This document shows, in pieces, positions 17,382-26,668 of a stretch of 64,000 nucleotides of DNA. Under the pieces are notes generated by a model, which saw only the letters and a list, made by a program, of their open reading frames with translations, was not told the origin of the DNA and did not search any database. Source of the stretch: Acidobacteriota bacterium (GTDB taxonomy: Bacteria; Acidobacteriota; Vicinamibacteria; Vicinamibacterales; JAKQTR01). A program made the position numbers and the translations under genes. The stretch lies in NCBI GenBank assembly GCA_026393755.1, contig JAPKZO010000028.1:1-64000 (forward strand), given 5' to 3'. The stretch's first letter is position 1. Each line of letters begins with the position of its first letter.

Positions 17382-18070
17382 GCGCCGAGTTCAATGGCCC
17401 GGCGGGCCGCCTCGAGGCGCTGCTCGACGAGCCGGCGTGGGGTTGCCATATCGGACCCGTGCGGTTGGCGGACGGCAGCGGACCGGCGGCCGACACCGGC
17501 GTGGATAGTCCGCCCCGCGTCGCGGTCGTGCTGGCGCATCCGCTCCCCACTGGCGGCGGCACGATGCACAACAAGGTGGTGTACCAGGTCGCCAAGTCGT
17601 TGTGCCGCACGCGGGCGGCCGTGCTGCGCTTCAACTTCCGGGGTGTCGGCACCAGCGAGGGGATGTTCACCGACGGCCCGGGCGAGATGGCCGACTTTCG
17701 CGCCGCTCTCGACATGGTTGCCGCGCGGTATCCCGGAGTCGAGATCTGGGCGGCCGGCTTCTCGTTCGGCGCGTGGATCGCGATGACGGTCGGCGCCACC
17801 GACGATCGTGTTTCCACCGTGATCGGCATCGCTCCGCCAATAGGCCGCTATGACTTCTCGGCCGTGACCAACAGTCTGAAGCCGAAGTTTCTCATCCAGG
17901 GAAACCGCGATGAACTGTGCCCGTACAGGGAGACGACGAAGTTCTACGCACAGCTGCCGGATCCCAAGGAGCTGGTGGTAGTTGACGGTGCTGATCATCT
18001 GTTTGACGGCAAGACGTTTGAACTCGGAGAAGCCGTCGAGGACCTGCTTGGTGACTATGGGGTCAGGTGA
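17378..18070 (+). CDS. Alpha/beta hydrolase (dienelactone-hydrolase-like)
   Basis: This is a 230-residue enzyme. The GTG start at 17378 is chosen because AGGAGG (17365-17370) lies 7 nt upstream and the codon overlaps the preceding stop. The nucleophile is in AAGFSFGAW, the acid in GNRDELCP and the His in GADHLFDG. The N-terminal VVLAHPLPTGGGTMHNKV and LRFNFRGVGTSEG match the short cytosolic alpha/beta hydrolases often annotated as OsmC-linked or dienelactone-like. It is the fourth gene of the fad operon. Its last codons and stop (Gly-Val-Arg, TGA) lie inside a GGGGTCAG hairpin repeat, so the original C-terminus may have been replaced by the repeat. Confidence 0.75.
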   Translation: MSAEFNGPAGRLEALLDEPAWGCHIGPVRLADGSGPAADTGVDSPPRVAVVLAHPLPTGGGTMHNKVVYQVAKSLCRTRAAVLRFNFRGVGTSEGMFTDGPGEMADFRAALDMVAARYPGVEIWAAGFSFGAWIAMTVGATDDRVSTVIGIAPPIGRYDFSAVTNSLKPKFLIQGNRDELCPYRETTKFYAQLPDPKELVVVDGADHLFDGKTFELGEAVEDLLGDYGVR

Positions 18071-18087
18071 CTTTTGGATCTGACCCC
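18059..18087. repeat. GGGGTCAG hairpin repeat across a gene end
   Basis: GGGGTCAG (18059-18066) and CTGACCCC (18080-18087) form a perfect 8-bp inverted repeat with a 13-bp loop. The left arm encodes the last codons of the upstream hydrolase and its stop. The right arm is followed immediately by the thiolase ribosome site AAGGAG (18088-18093), so the hairpin could affect coupling between the two genes. Confidence 0.7.
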
Positions 18088-18099
18088 AAGGAGAGGCTC

Positions 18100-19281
18100 A
18101 TGCGAGAAGCAGTCATCGTTTCCGCGGCGCGCACCGCTATGGGGAGGGCTCCTAAAGGCGCGCTTCACACCGTGCGCCCCGACGAACTGGCGGCCACCGC
18201 CATCATCGCGGCCTTGCGCCGCGCGCCGAACCTCGATCCGGCCCTGATTGATGACGTGATCCTCGGCTGCGCGATGCCGGAGGCGGAACAAGGCCTGAAT
18301 GTGGCGCGCATCAGCAGCCTGCGCGCGGGCATCCCCGTGTCGGCCTCGGCGGTCACGGTCAACCGGTTCTGCGCGTCGGGCCTCCAGGCGATCGCGTACG
18401 CCGCGGAACGCATCATCGGCGGCGGTGCGGACGTCATCGTGGCGGGAGGCACCGAGAGCATGAGCCTCGTGCCCATGGGCGGCAACAAGGTGTCTCCCAA
18501 CCCGGCGCTGGTCGACACGTATCCAGACGCGTATCTGAGCACGGGGCTGGTCGCCGAGAACCACGCGCGCGAATGCGGGCTGACGCGCGAGGAGCAGGAC
18601 GCGTTTGCGCTTCGCAGCCACCAGCGCGCGATCGCGGCCATCGACGCAGGCCGGTTCCGCGACGAGATCGCGCCGGTTCGCGTCATGCTGGTCGAACCGT
18701 CCGCTGACGGCGCGGCGCCCACGGCGCGCGAATTCGTGTTCGACGTGGACGAGGGGCCGCGGCGTGACACCTCGATGGAGGCGCTGGCGAAGCTCAAACC
18801 GGCGTTTCACGCCAAGGGCACGGTGACGGCCGGCAATTCCTCCCAGATGAGCGATGGCGGGGCCGCGCTCGTCGTGATGTCGCGCGAGAAGGCTGACGCG
18901 ATGGGCCTGACACCGCTCGCCCGGTTCGTCGGCTACGCGACAGCTGGCGTCGAACCGGAACGCTTTGGCGTGGGCCCGGTGCCGGCGATCAGGAAACTCC
19001 TCGCGCGCACGGGGTTGCGTCTGGAGGACATCGACCTGGTGGAGCTCAACGAGGCGTTTGCCTCGCAAATGCTGGCGTGCCTGCGCGAGCTGCCGATTGA
19101 CCCCGATCGCCTCAACGTGAACGGAGGCGCAGTGGCGCTCGGCCATCCGCTCGGATGCACAGGCGCGAAATTGACGACGTCGCTCATCTACGAGATGCAC
19201 CGGCGTGGATCGCGTTACGGCATGGTGTCGATGTGCGTCGGCGGTGGAATGGGCGCGGCGGGGATTTTCGAAAGGATCTGA
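18100..19281 (+). CDS. fadA: Acetyl-CoA C-acyltransferase (3-ketoacyl-CoA thiolase)
   Basis: This is a 393-residue thiolase, the usual family length. The start at 18100 has AAGGAG 6 nt upstream. The acyl-accepting Cys is Cys91 in [10 protein letters not shown]. The C-terminal active-site elements are GHPLGCTGA and the second Cys in [13 protein letters not shown]. It cleaves 3-ketoacyl-CoA with CoA, the last step of beta-oxidation. It follows the FadN-like and hydrolase genes and precedes acyl-CoA dehydrogenase, giving the same N-A-E gene order as the Bacillus fadNAE operon apart from the two inserted hydrolases. Confidence 0.95.
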   Translation: MREAVIVSAARTAMGRAPKGALHTVRPDELAATAIIAALRRAPNLDPALIDDVILGCAMPEAEQGLNVARISSLRAGIPVSASAVTVNRFCASGLQAIAYAAERIIGGGADVIVAGGTESMSLVPMGGNKVSPNPALVDTYPDAYLSTGLVAENHARECGLTREEQDAFALRSHQRAIAAIDAGRFRDEIAPVRVMLVEPSADGAAPTAREFVFDVDEGPRRDTSMEALAKLKPAFHAKGTVTAGNSSQMSDGGAALVVMSREKADAMGLTPLARFVGYATAGVEPERFGVGPVPAIRKLLARTGLRLEDIDLVELNEAFASQMLACLRELPIDPDRLNVNGGAVALGHPLGCTGAKLTTSLIYEMHRRGSRYGMVSMCVGGGMGAAGIFERI

Positions 19282-19301
19282 CGCACTGGGGAACAGGAGC
19301 A

Positions 19302-19330
19302 AGAAGCAAGAAGTAAGAAGTAAGAATGAA
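19302..19330. repeat. 7-bp purine tandem repeat (GAAGNAA)
   Basis: Four consecutive heptamers read GAAGCAA, GAAGTAA, GAAGTAA and GAATGAA. A related set, partly inverted, is at 42530-42592. The repeat lies between the thiolase and acyl-CoA dehydrogenase genes, just before a GTAGGGGC palindrome. Confidence 0.6.
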
Positions 19331-19337
19331 AGCGTAG

Positions 19338-19357
19338 GGGCGCGACATGTCGCGCCC
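19338..19357. repeat. GTAGGGGC-type palindrome, copy 2
   Basis: GGGCGCGACATGTCGCGCCC is a perfect 20-bp palindrome with the family's upstream CGTAG. It lies inside the fad operon, 22 bp before the acyl-CoA dehydrogenase start. A hairpin here could set relative expression or protect the 3' part of the message. Confidence 0.7.
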
Positions 19358-19379
19358 GGTCAGAAATCAAGGAGTCCGT

Positions 19380-21167
19380 ATGACCGTAGAGACACCATCG
19401 TTGGCAACAAAGGGTGGCGGGTGGCTGCTGGCGACCACGGAGCCGTCGGTCATCTTCACTCCAGACCGGTTCACCGAAGAGCACAAGCTCATCGCGCAGA
19501 CGGCCGACGAGTTCATGTCGACTGAGGTGCTGCCGAACATCGATCGGCTCGAGCAGAAGGACTGGGCCTTCGCGAGGCAGTTACTCCGGCAGTGCGGAGA
19601 ACTGGGCCTGCTCGGCGCCGACACGCCGGAGGCCTACGGCGGAGTCCACCTCGACAAGGTCTCGTCACTCATCCTGAGCGAGCGCCTGGCCATCAGCGCC
19701 TCATTCGCCACCAGTTACGGCGCGCAGGTCAACCTGTCGCTGCACGCGATCCTGCTCTTCGGCACCGAGGCGCAGAAGCAGAAGTACGTGCCGCGGCTGG
19801 TGACGGCGGAGATCATCGGCGCGTACGGCCTGTCCGAGTCTGGCGCCGGGTCCGACGCGCTTGCGGCCAAGACGCGAGCGATGCGTCAGGCCGACGGCAG
19901 CTACGTCATCACCGGCGAAAAAATGTGGATTTCGAACGGCGGGTTCGCGGACCTCTACATCATCTTCGCCAAAGTGGACGGCGAGCACTTCACCGCGTTC
20001 ATTGTGGAGCGGGCGACCCCTGGCGTTTCGAGCGGCAAGGAAGAACACAAGATGGGGCTGCTCGGTTCCTCGACCACATCTGTGCTGTTGCAGGATGTGC
20101 ATGTGCCGGCCGAAAACGTGCTGGGTGAAGTCGGCAAGGGCCATCGCGTGGCCTTCAACGTGCTGAACTTCGGCCGCCTCAAGCTCGGCTTCATGTGCGC
20201 CGGAGGGAGCGTCGCGGTCATCGGCGAATCGGCCCGGTATGCTGCCGCCCGGCAGCAGTTCGGTCACCCGATCGCCACGTTCGGCGCCATCAAGTACAAG
20301 ATCGGCGAGATGAGCGCGCGTACATATGCGCTCGAGAGCATGCTGTACCGGACCGCCGGCCTGCTCGACGCGGCGATTACCCAACGTCAGACGTCCCGAG
20401 AGGACATGACGGCCGTGCTGGCAGCCGGCGAGGAATACGCCGTCGAAGCCTCAATCGCCAAAGTCGCCGGCAGCGAGGTGGCCGATTTCGTCCTCGATGA
20501 GAACATCCAGATCCACGGCGGCAACGGATTCGTCAAGGACTACCCGGCCGAGCGCCATTTCCGCGATGCCCGGGTGAACCGGATCTTCGAGGGCACCAAC
20601 GAGATCAACCGGTTGCTCATTCCCGGGATCCTGATGCGCCGCGCGCTCAAGGGCGATCTGCCCATTATCCAGGCGGCGAAGAAGCTGCAGGACGAGTTGA
20701 TGGGCCCGCCGCAGATGGGCGCCAGGACGACGGGAGGTGTGCTCGGTGATGAACTGCAGACGATTGCGAGCCTCAAGAAAGTCGCTCTCGCCGTGATGGG
20801 CGTCGGGATGCTCAGGCACGCCGGGAAGCTCGCCGACGAGCAGGAGGTGATGATGTCGATCGCCGACATCCTCATCGACACGTATCAGGCCGAAAGCGCT
20901 GTGCTGCGGGCGATCGCCGCCGCCGCGCGATCGCTGCCGAGGGCGGCGCTGCAGCAGGATGCCGCACAGGTGTTCGTCAACGATGCCGCCGCGCGCGTGG
21001 ACTTCAACGCGAAACAGGCGCTCGCCGCGCTCGCCGACGGCGACATGCTCCGCACTCACCTGGCCGCGCTGCGGCGCTTGTTGAAGCCGGCACCAGTGAA
21101 TACGATTGCTTCGAGGCGCCGGATCGCAGACGCAACCGTCGCCAAGGGGGGATACTTGTTCAGATAG
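19380..21167 (+). CDS. fadE: Acyl-CoA dehydrogenase (FadE-like, long form)
   Basis: This is a 595-residue FAD-dependent acyl-CoA dehydrogenase. The start at 19380 has AGGAG 5 nt upstream. The sequence follows the family order: N-terminal helical domain, beta domain with YGLSESGAGSDALA and ITGEKMWISNGG, then a C-terminal helical domain with the ENIQIHGGNGFVKDYPAERHFRDARVNRIFEGTNE region. The catalytic base is expected at the Glu of FEGTNEINR. The C-terminal extension of about 200 residues is as in the long Bacillus FadE type (594 residues). It catalyses the first oxidation of beta-oxidation; electrons would pass to an electron transfer flavoprotein, which is not encoded in this window. Confidence 0.94.
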   Translation: MTVETPSLATKGGGWLLATTEPSVIFTPDRFTEEHKLIAQTADEFMSTEVLPNIDRLEQKDWAFARQLLRQCGELGLLGADTPEAYGGVHLDKVSSLILSERLAISASFATSYGAQVNLSLHAILLFGTEAQKQKYVPRLVTAEIIGAYGLSESGAGSDALAAKTRAMRQADGSYVITGEKMWISNGGFADLYIIFAKVDGEHFTAFIVERATPGVSSGKEEHKMGLLGSSTTSVLLQDVHVPAENVLGEVGKGHRVAFNVLNFGRLKLGFMCAGGSVAVIGESARYAAARQQFGHPIATFGAIKYKIGEMSARTYALESMLYRTAGLLDAAITQRQTSREDMTAVLAAGEEYAVEASIAKVAGSEVADFVLDENIQIHGGNGFVKDYPAERHFRDARVNRIFEGTNEINRLLIPGILMRRALKGDLPIIQAAKKLQDELMGPPQMGARTTGGVLGDELQTIASLKKVALAVMGVGMLRHAGKLADEQEVMMSIADILIDTYQAESAVLRAIAAAARSLPRAALQQDAAQVFVNDAAARVDFNAKQALAALADGDMLRTHLAALRRLLKPAPVNTIASRRRIADATVAKGGYLFR

Positions 21168-21170
21168 GGA

Positions 21171-21845
21171 TTGGGGATTCGGGGGCTGGGATTGAGGATT
21201 CGGGCTTCGGACCGCGGGCTTCGGACTGCGGGATTCGCTATCTGTCTGCTCGTCCTGCTCGCCACCGTGGGTGCGTGTGGCGGTAGACCTGTCGATCCGG
21301 ACGCGGACTACATCAGGACGCTGCAGGCCGAACGGGCCCGGAAAGACGCGGCCTTCCTGTCGGCAGAGAACTCCCCGATTCCCGCCAACGCCCGTGCAAC
21401 CTATCTCCCGCTCAAGTACTTCGCTCCGGACCCCGCGTACGCCGTGCCTGCATCGTTCGCGCCCGCGCTGGTGCGCACACCGGTCACGATGCCGACCTCA
21501 ACCGGGAAACTTCGCGATATGGAACAGGTGGGGTCGCTGGAGTTTACGCTCGCCGGCCGCGCGCTTTCGCTGGCCGCGTTTGTCGAGGCCGGCACGCCGC
21601 CCGATCGGTTGTTCATCCCTTTCAGCGACCTGACCAGCGGAACCGAGACCTACTCCGCCGGCCGTTACCTGGAGATCGACCTCAGCAAGACCGGCATCTA
21701 CATCGTCGACTTCAACCGGGCGTTCAATCCGTACTGCTACTACAACCACGAGTACGACTGCCCGTACCCGCCGAAGCAGAACCGGCTGCCGATCCCGATT
21801 CACGCCGGAGAGAAGATGGCGCAATCGGCGATTCCCGCACGCTGA
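21171..21845 (+). CDS. DUF1684 family lipoprotein
   Basis: This is a short exported protein. The DUF1684 signature is clear: DRLFIPFSDLTSGTETYSAG, RYLEIDL, then DFNRAFNPYCYYN and NRLPIPIHAGEK. The signal region FAICLLVLLATVGACGG has a lipobox-like Cys near residue 36, so it is probably lipid-anchored. The start is uncertain: TTG at 21171 and TTG at 21192 are both possible, and the N-terminal codons fall in a repetitive GGGATT/CGGGCTTCGGAC tract. It follows acyl-CoA dehydrogenase by 3 bp and is probably the last gene of the operon. The function of DUF1684 is not established. Confidence 0.8.
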   Translation: MGIRGLGLRIRASDRGLRTAGFAICLLVLLATVGACGGRPVDPDADYIRTLQAERARKDAAFLSAENSPIPANARATYLPLKYFAPDPAYAVPASFAPALVRTPVTMPTSTGKLRDMEQVGSLEFTLAGRALSLAAFVEAGTPPDRLFIPFSDLTSGTETYSAGRYLEIDLSKTGIYIVDFNRAFNPYCYYNHEYDCPYPPKQNRLPIPIHAGEKMAQSAIPAR

Positions 21846-21944
21846 TCCGGTTTTTTGGATCGTGCCGCTTTGATTCTCCGGATCTTTGATGTGGAAAGTC
21901 TCGTGCTTTCGCCAAAAATGGCCTGCTTTCCCTACTTGCGCCGG

Positions 21945-21960
21945 TGGCACAAGAATGGCT
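21945..21960 (+). promoter_or_regulatory. Sigma-54-like (-24/-12) promoter candidate
   Basis: TGGCACAAGAATGGCT matches TGGCACG-N4-TTGCW at 10 of 12 fixed positions, with GG and GC at N10 spacing. It lies 149 bp before the receptor start at 22110, in a 264-bp gap that shows no obvious sigma-70 promoter. A companion is at 9011-9026 before another receptor. Confidence 0.4.
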
Positions 21961-22109
21961 AGCGGTCAGATGGGTTTCTCTCACAACCGCTGCCCACGCC
22001 TTCAGTAGACCTTCCTATGGACGCTGGTACGGGCAGCCTCGGCGGCGGCGCGGCAGCTTTCTGCCTTTTGCGGCACGCCCTCAGTGGTCCAGTTCAGGAG
22101 GATGCAAGG

Positions 22110-25100
22110 ATGAAGACTCGACTACTCGTACTGCTGACGGTGCTGGCGCTGGTCGGAAGCGTTGGCGCTGCCATCGCGCAGGACACAGGCAGCATCTACG
22201 GCAAGGTGACCGATGCCAGCGGCGCCACGATGCCCGGCGTGACGGTCACGCTCACCGGCACCGTCCTGCTGCAGCCGCAAACGGCCATCACGACAGAGAC
22301 TGGCACGTTCCAGTTTCCGCGTCTCGCCATCGGCCTCTACACGGTCAAGTTTGATCTCGCCGGCTTCAAGACGATTGTGAAGCAGGGCGTCCGCGTTGAG
22401 ATCGGCCTGAACGCGCAGGTCAACGAGACGCTCGCGATCTCGACAGTGCAGGAAACCGTCACCGTCAGCGGCGAAGTACCGCTGGTCGACCTCAAGGACA
22501 CGTCGAAGACGAGCCGCTTCACGCAGGAATCCCTGCAGAGCATCCCGTCGGCGCGCGACCCGTGGGTCATTCTCGAACAGTCGGCGGGCATCGTGATGGA
22601 TCGCCAGAACATCGGCGGCAACGCATCTGGCCAGCAGTCGAACTTCGTCGCCCGCGGCGCGTCTACGACGCAGCAGAAGTGGAACCTCGACGGGGTCGAC
22701 ATCACTGACATGTCGGCGACGGGCGGCTCTCCGGTCTACTACGACTTCGACGCCTTCGAAGAGATGCAGATTTCGACTGGCGGCGCCGACGTGACGATGC
22801 AGACGCCGGGAGTCGGCATCAACCTGGTGACCAAGAGTGGCACAGACAAGTTCCGGGGCTCCGGGCGATACTACGTGACGAGCCAGCGCTTCGAGTCGGT
22901 CAATATCACCGACGCGCTGCGTACCCAGGGCGCGACGTCCGGCAACCCAATCCAGGACATCCGGGACTACGGCATCGAGGTCGGCGGCCCGATCAAGAAG
23001 GGCCGGGCGTGGATCTGGGCCAGCTACGGCGTCCAGAACGTCAAGGTCGGGGTCAACGGTTTCTATCAGCCCTCCACCGCCTGCGCGGCGGTCAAGGCGG
23101 CGCCGCTCACCTTCAAGATCAAGGAGGTCTGGGACTGCCTGAACACGGACCTCACGGAACTCAAGACCTTCAACACGAAGGCCGCGTTCCAGATCACGCG
23201 CAACAACCAGTTTTCGTTCTTCATGAACGCCGCCGGAAAGATCCGCAACGCGCGCGGCGCCGACGACCTGCACCCGATCGAGACGACGAGCCGCCAGATG
23301 GGCGTCGACAATCCGGCCCTCGGTTCGGGCTGGTGGAAGACGGGCGTGCCAAAGACCTACAAGTGGAGCGACCGCCAGATCTTCAGCGATCGCTTCATGA
23401 TGGAGATTCAGTACGCGCACGTCGGCAACAACTTCGTGCTCGACTTCCACGAACCGGACCTCTCCGACGTGCAGCCGAGTCTCGATACGACGACCAGCAT
23501 GAACGGGCGCTCCTCATCGCGGAGCATCTACGTGCGACCGACCGACAGCATCGACGTGACAGGCAACTACTTCCTGACGAGCTTCCTCGGCGGCGACAAC
23601 GCCATCAAGTTCGGGTTCAAGTACCGCAACGACATCGCCCATTCCGAGGGGCACACTGGCGGCAACGCAATCGCGCGTTTTCACGATGTCCTGGTCAACG
23701 GGAGCCTCACGCCAGTCGCGTATGAAGGCCAGATCACCCGCGACTCGGTCACCGAGTACGGGCTGCACAACCGCAGCTTCTACTTGTCGGACGGCTACAC
23801 GCGCAGGAAGCTGACGGTGAACGTGGGCTTCCGGTACGACTACCAGACCGACTTCGCCAACGGGTCGACCGTTCCGGGGTCGCCGTTCTATGGAAAGACG
23901 ACCGGGCTCTTCAACGCCGACGGGACGTACGCGGGCCCTGGTGCGACGTTCCCTCAGTTGCCCTCGGTCACCTTCGCGGGCGCCCAGGCCGGCGTGGCCT
24001 ACAAGACATGGTCGCCGCGCGTCGGCCTCACCTACGACCTGTTGGGCAGCGGACGCAGCGTCGTCAAGGCGAGCTTCGCCCACTATGTCGGCCAACTCGG
24101 TACCGGAAGCCTCTCAGGCACGTACAATCCGGTGTCCAGCGCCTACGTGAGATACCCCTGGCACGACCTCAACGGCGACGGTTTCATCCAGGCCAATGAG
24201 ATCGACATCAGCGCGGCGGCGCCGCTGGCGTCATCGAGCGGGTACAACTACCTCAACCCGGCGCAGCTCACGACCACCGGCAAGATCGACCCGAACCTGA
24301 CCGACGAGAAGACCAACGAGTTCATCGCGAGCTTCGACCAGCAGATCGGGAACCAGTTTGCGGTGAGCGCGAGCTACATCTACCGGAAGTACACAAACTT
24401 CTCGTGGTCGCCCCTCGACAACTGGAGCTCGGCGAACTATGTCGCCGCCCAGTACACGCCCCCCGCAGCCAATTGCCCGGTGGCGGGTGCGTTGTGCAAC
24501 CAGATTACCTACTATCAGCGGACCAGCCAGCCCGGTACCGCCTACACGCTGACCAACCAGCCGGGCTACTACCGGACGTACAGCGGGTTGGAAGTCTCCG
24601 TCCGGAAGCGGATGTCGAACCGATGGATGGCGAATGCCAGCTTCTCGTACAGCAATACGCCGCAGCACTACCCCGCGGGGTCGTACCAGGATCCGACCAA
24701 CATCGCGAACCTCGACGGCGGGCAGTACGCGCCGCAGACGAGCGGCAGCGGCCTTGACAATGTGTTCCTGAACTCGGCGTGGCTCCTCCGCGCGTCCGGC
24801 TCGTACACGCTGCCGCTGGGCGAAGTGAACATCGCGGGTTTCTACAATGCCCGCGGCGGCTACCCGTTCCCGCAGACCGTTCAGACGCCGACCCGTCCAT
24901 TCAGCGGGGGTCAGGCCGACGTCTACGTCTTTCAGTACGGCAGTGCCAGGCTGCCGAACTACCAGGCGATGGACTTCCGCGTCGATCGGCCGTTCACGGT
25001 CGGCCATCATGTCAAGATGTCGCCAAGCGTGGACATCTTCAACCTGTTCAACACGGCCACGGTGCAGTCGCGCCGCACCAGGCAGAATTCGACCATCGCG

Positions 25101-25163
25101 AACAACATCAGCTCGATCGTGGCGCCGCGGGTGGCGCGGTTCGGCGTGCGCGTGACGTGGTAA
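22110..25163 (+). CDS. TonB-dependent receptor, carboxypeptidase-regulatory (Oar-like) type
   Basis: This is a 1017-residue outer-membrane receptor. The start at 22110 is set by AGGAGG 8 nt upstream and a signal peptide (TRLLVLLTVLALVGSVGAA, then IAQ). A carboxypeptidase-regulatory-like domain follows (GSIYGKVTDASGATMPGVTV, about 27-110). The plug holds SARDPWVILEQSAGIVMDRQ, NLDGVDITDMSATGG and GVGINLVTKSGTDKFRGSG. The C-terminal barrel ends RFGVRVTW, with Trp as terminal aromatic. It shares many blocks with the receptor at 143-2998. It stands alone with a sigma-54-like element upstream and a strong terminator downstream. The substrate is unknown; this type is often involved in polymer or peptide uptake. 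Confidence 0.92.
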   Translation: MKTRLLVLLTVLALVGSVGAAIAQDTGSIYGKVTDASGATMPGVTVTLTGTVLLQPQTAITTETGTFQFPRLAIGLYTVKFDLAGFKTIVKQGVRVEIGLNAQVNETLAISTVQETVTVSGEVPLVDLKDTSKTSRFTQESLQSIPSARDPWVILEQSAGIVMDRQNIGGNASGQQSNFVARGASTTQQKWNLDGVDITDMSATGGSPVYYDFDAFEEMQISTGGADVTMQTPGVGINLVTKSGTDKFRGSGRYYVTSQRFESVNITDALRTQGATSGNPIQDIRDYGIEVGGPIKKGRAWIWASYGVQNVKVGVNGFYQPSTACAAVKAAPLTFKIKEVWDCLNTDLTELKTFNTKAAFQITRNNQFSFFMNAAGKIRNARGADDLHPIETTSRQMGVDNPALGSGWWKTGVPKTYKWSDRQIFSDRFMMEIQYAHVGNNFVLDFHEPDLSDVQPSLDTTTSMNGRSSSRSIYVRPTDSIDVTGNYFLTSFLGGDNAIKFGFKYRNDIAHSEGHTGGNAIARFHDVLVNGSLTPVAYEGQITRDSVTEYGLHNRSFYLSDGYTRRKLTVNVGFRYDYQTDFANGSTVPGSPFYGKTTGLFNADGTYAGPGATFPQLPSVTFAGAQAGVAYKTWSPRVGLTYDLLGSGRSVVKASFAHYVGQLGTGSLSGTYNPVSSAYVRYPWHDLNGDGFIQANEIDISAAAPLASSSGYNYLNPAQLTTTGKIDPNLTDEKTNEFIASFDQQIGNQFAVSASYIYRKYTNFSWSPLDNWSSANYVAAQYTPPAANCPVAGALCNQITYYQRTSQPGTAYTLTNQPGYYRTYSGLEVSVRKRMSNRWMANASFSYSNTPQHYPAGSYQDPTNIANLDGGQYAPQTSGSGLDNVFLNSAWLLRASGSYTLPLGEVNIAGFYNARGGYPFPQTVQTPTRPFSGGQADVYVFQYGSARLPNYQAMDFRVDRPFTVGHHVKMSPSVDIFNLFNTATVQSRRTRQNSTIANNISSIVAPRVARFGVRVTW

Positions 25164-25175
25164 GAGTCAGGGTCT

Positions 25176-25210
25176 GGGGGCGGGTCCGACGTCGGGCCCG
25201 CCCCCTTTTT
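25176..25210 (+). terminator. Rho-independent terminator
   Basis: A GC-only outer stem GGGGGCGGG / CCCGCCCCC extends inward around GACGTC and is followed by five T residues and CTTT. It starts 12 bp after the receptor stop and works only in the plus direction. Confidence 0.93.
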
Positions 25211-25253
25211 CTTTGTACGCCGCTGGCCCACCGAAGGGGAAGGCGGCTACTGA

Positions 25254-26636
25254 CTACGGCGCGGAGGTCCTGGTTTCCGCGATCTCCTGATACAGGAACG
25301 CCGACGCCAGGATTCCATTGAAGAAGTTGTCGAGGTTGAACTTCTCGTTGGGCGCGTGCAGATTGTCGTCGGGCAGGCCGAAACCGAACAGCACGACCGG
25401 AGCGTTCAGTTCTTCCTGGAAGTTCGAGACGATCGGGATCGATCCGCCTTCGCGCGTAAAGACCGGCCGCTTGCCGAACCCCTTTTCGATCGCGCGCCCG
25501 GCGGCTTGCACGTAAATGTTGTCGAAATCCGTCATCCACGGCTTCCCGCCGTGCAGGTTCGTCACCTTCACGGTGACGGTCTTCGGCGTGATCTTTTTGA
25601 CGTAGGCCTCGAAGAGCGCGGCGATCTTGTCGGGATTCTGGTTCGGCACGAGCCGCATGCTCACCTTCGCCATCGCGGTAGCGGCGATGACGGTCTTGCT
25701 CCCTTCGCCGGTCCAGCCCGCAAGCAGTCCGTTCACGTCGAGTGTTGGCCTCGCCCAGATGCGTTCCAGCACACTGTAGCCTCGCTCGCCTGCGAGCCTG
25801 GGGGCGGCGATGTGCTTTCTGAAGCCGACTTCGTTGAATGGCAGGCGCTTGAACTCGGCGCGCTCTTCCTCGCGCAGCGGCAGCACCTCATCGTAGAACC
25901 CCGGAATCTTGATGTTCCCGCTCTTGTCCTTGAGGCGCGCAATGACATGAGCGAGCACGTTTGCCGGATTGGCCACGGCCCCGCCGTACGAGCCGGAGTG
26001 CATATCCTGGCTGGTGCCGCGCAAGTCGATCTGCATGTACGCGAGGCCACGCAAGCCGTAGCAGATCGACGGCACGCCACGATCGAACATCTCGGTGTCG
26101 GAAATCAGGACCATGTCGCAGGCGAGCGCCGCCTTGTTGTCCCGCACGTACGGCGCCAGATTGACGCTGCCGACTTCCTCTTCCCCTTCGAGGATGACCT
26201 TGAAGTTGACGGGCAGCCGGCCGCCCTTGCCGATGTGTGCCTCGATCGCCTTGAGATGGATGAACACCTGCCCCTTGTCGTCGCAGGCGCCCCGCGCATA
26301 AATCTCGCCGTCCCGAACGGTGGCCTCAAACGGCGGCGATTTCCACAGATCGATCGGATCCACCGGCTGCACGTCGTAGTGCCCGTAGAGGAGCACGGTC
26401 GGCGCGCCATCAGCATGCAGCCAGTCTCCGTACACGATGGGATGCCCGGCCGTTTCGACGATGTGGACATGATCGAGGCCGATGCGGGTCATTTCGGCCG
26501 CGCTCCACTCGGCGGCCCGTCTCACGTCCCCGGCGTGCTCCGGCAGGGCACTGATGCTGGGAATCGCAAGATACTGCTTGAGTTCCTCGACGTACCGATC
26601 ACGACTTGACTGGATGAAGTCGACGATGTTGTTCAT
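25254..26636 (-). CDS. M20 family metallopeptidase (dipeptidase)
   Basis: This is a zinc peptidase of 460 residues. The start at 26636 follows GGGGGA by 8 nt. Metal-binding motifs are LLYGHYDVQPVDP (His and Asp), IYARGACDDKGQ (bridging Asp and catalytic region) and ILEGEEEVGS (general-base Glu pair). The dimerisation lid follows, and the C-terminal FTREGGSIPIV and FGLPDDNLHAPNEKF blocks are typical of the ArgE/DapE/CPG2-like dipeptidases. It probably hydrolyses dipeptides or N-acyl amino acids in the cytoplasm. It lies 32 bp downstream of a TetR gene on the same strand and may be its target, though nothing in the sequence proves it. Confidence 0.9.
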   Translation of the reverse strand: MNNIVDFIQSSRDRYVEELKQYLAIPSISALPEHAGDVRRAAEWSAAEMTRIGLDHVHIVETAGHPIVYGDWLHADGAPTVLLYGHYDVQPVDPIDLWKSPPFEATVRDGEIYARGACDDKGQVFIHLKAIEAHIGKGGRLPVNFKVILEGEEEVGSVNLAPYVRDNKAALACDMVLISDTEMFDRGVPSICYGLRGLAYMQIDLRGTSQDMHSGSYGGAVANPANVLAHVIARLKDKSGNIKIPGFYDEVLPLREEERAEFKRLPFNEVGFRKHIAAPRLAGERGYSVLERIWARPTLDVNGLLAGWTGEGSKTVIAATAMAKVSMRLVPNQNPDKIAALFEAYVKKITPKTVTVKVTNLHGGKPWMTDFDNIYVQAAGRAIEKGFGKRPVFTREGGSIPIVSNFQEELNAPVVLFGFGLPDDNLHAPNEKFNLDNFFNGILASAFLYQEIAETRTSAP

Positions 26637-26668
26637 GGAACCAATCCCCCGGGAGCAGCTATCAATTC

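Noticed and set aside
21166-21237. GGGATT / CGGGCTTCGGAC repeats at the DUF1684 gene start
   Set aside because: They are real but short and degenerate; they make the start codon uncertain rather than showing a separate element.
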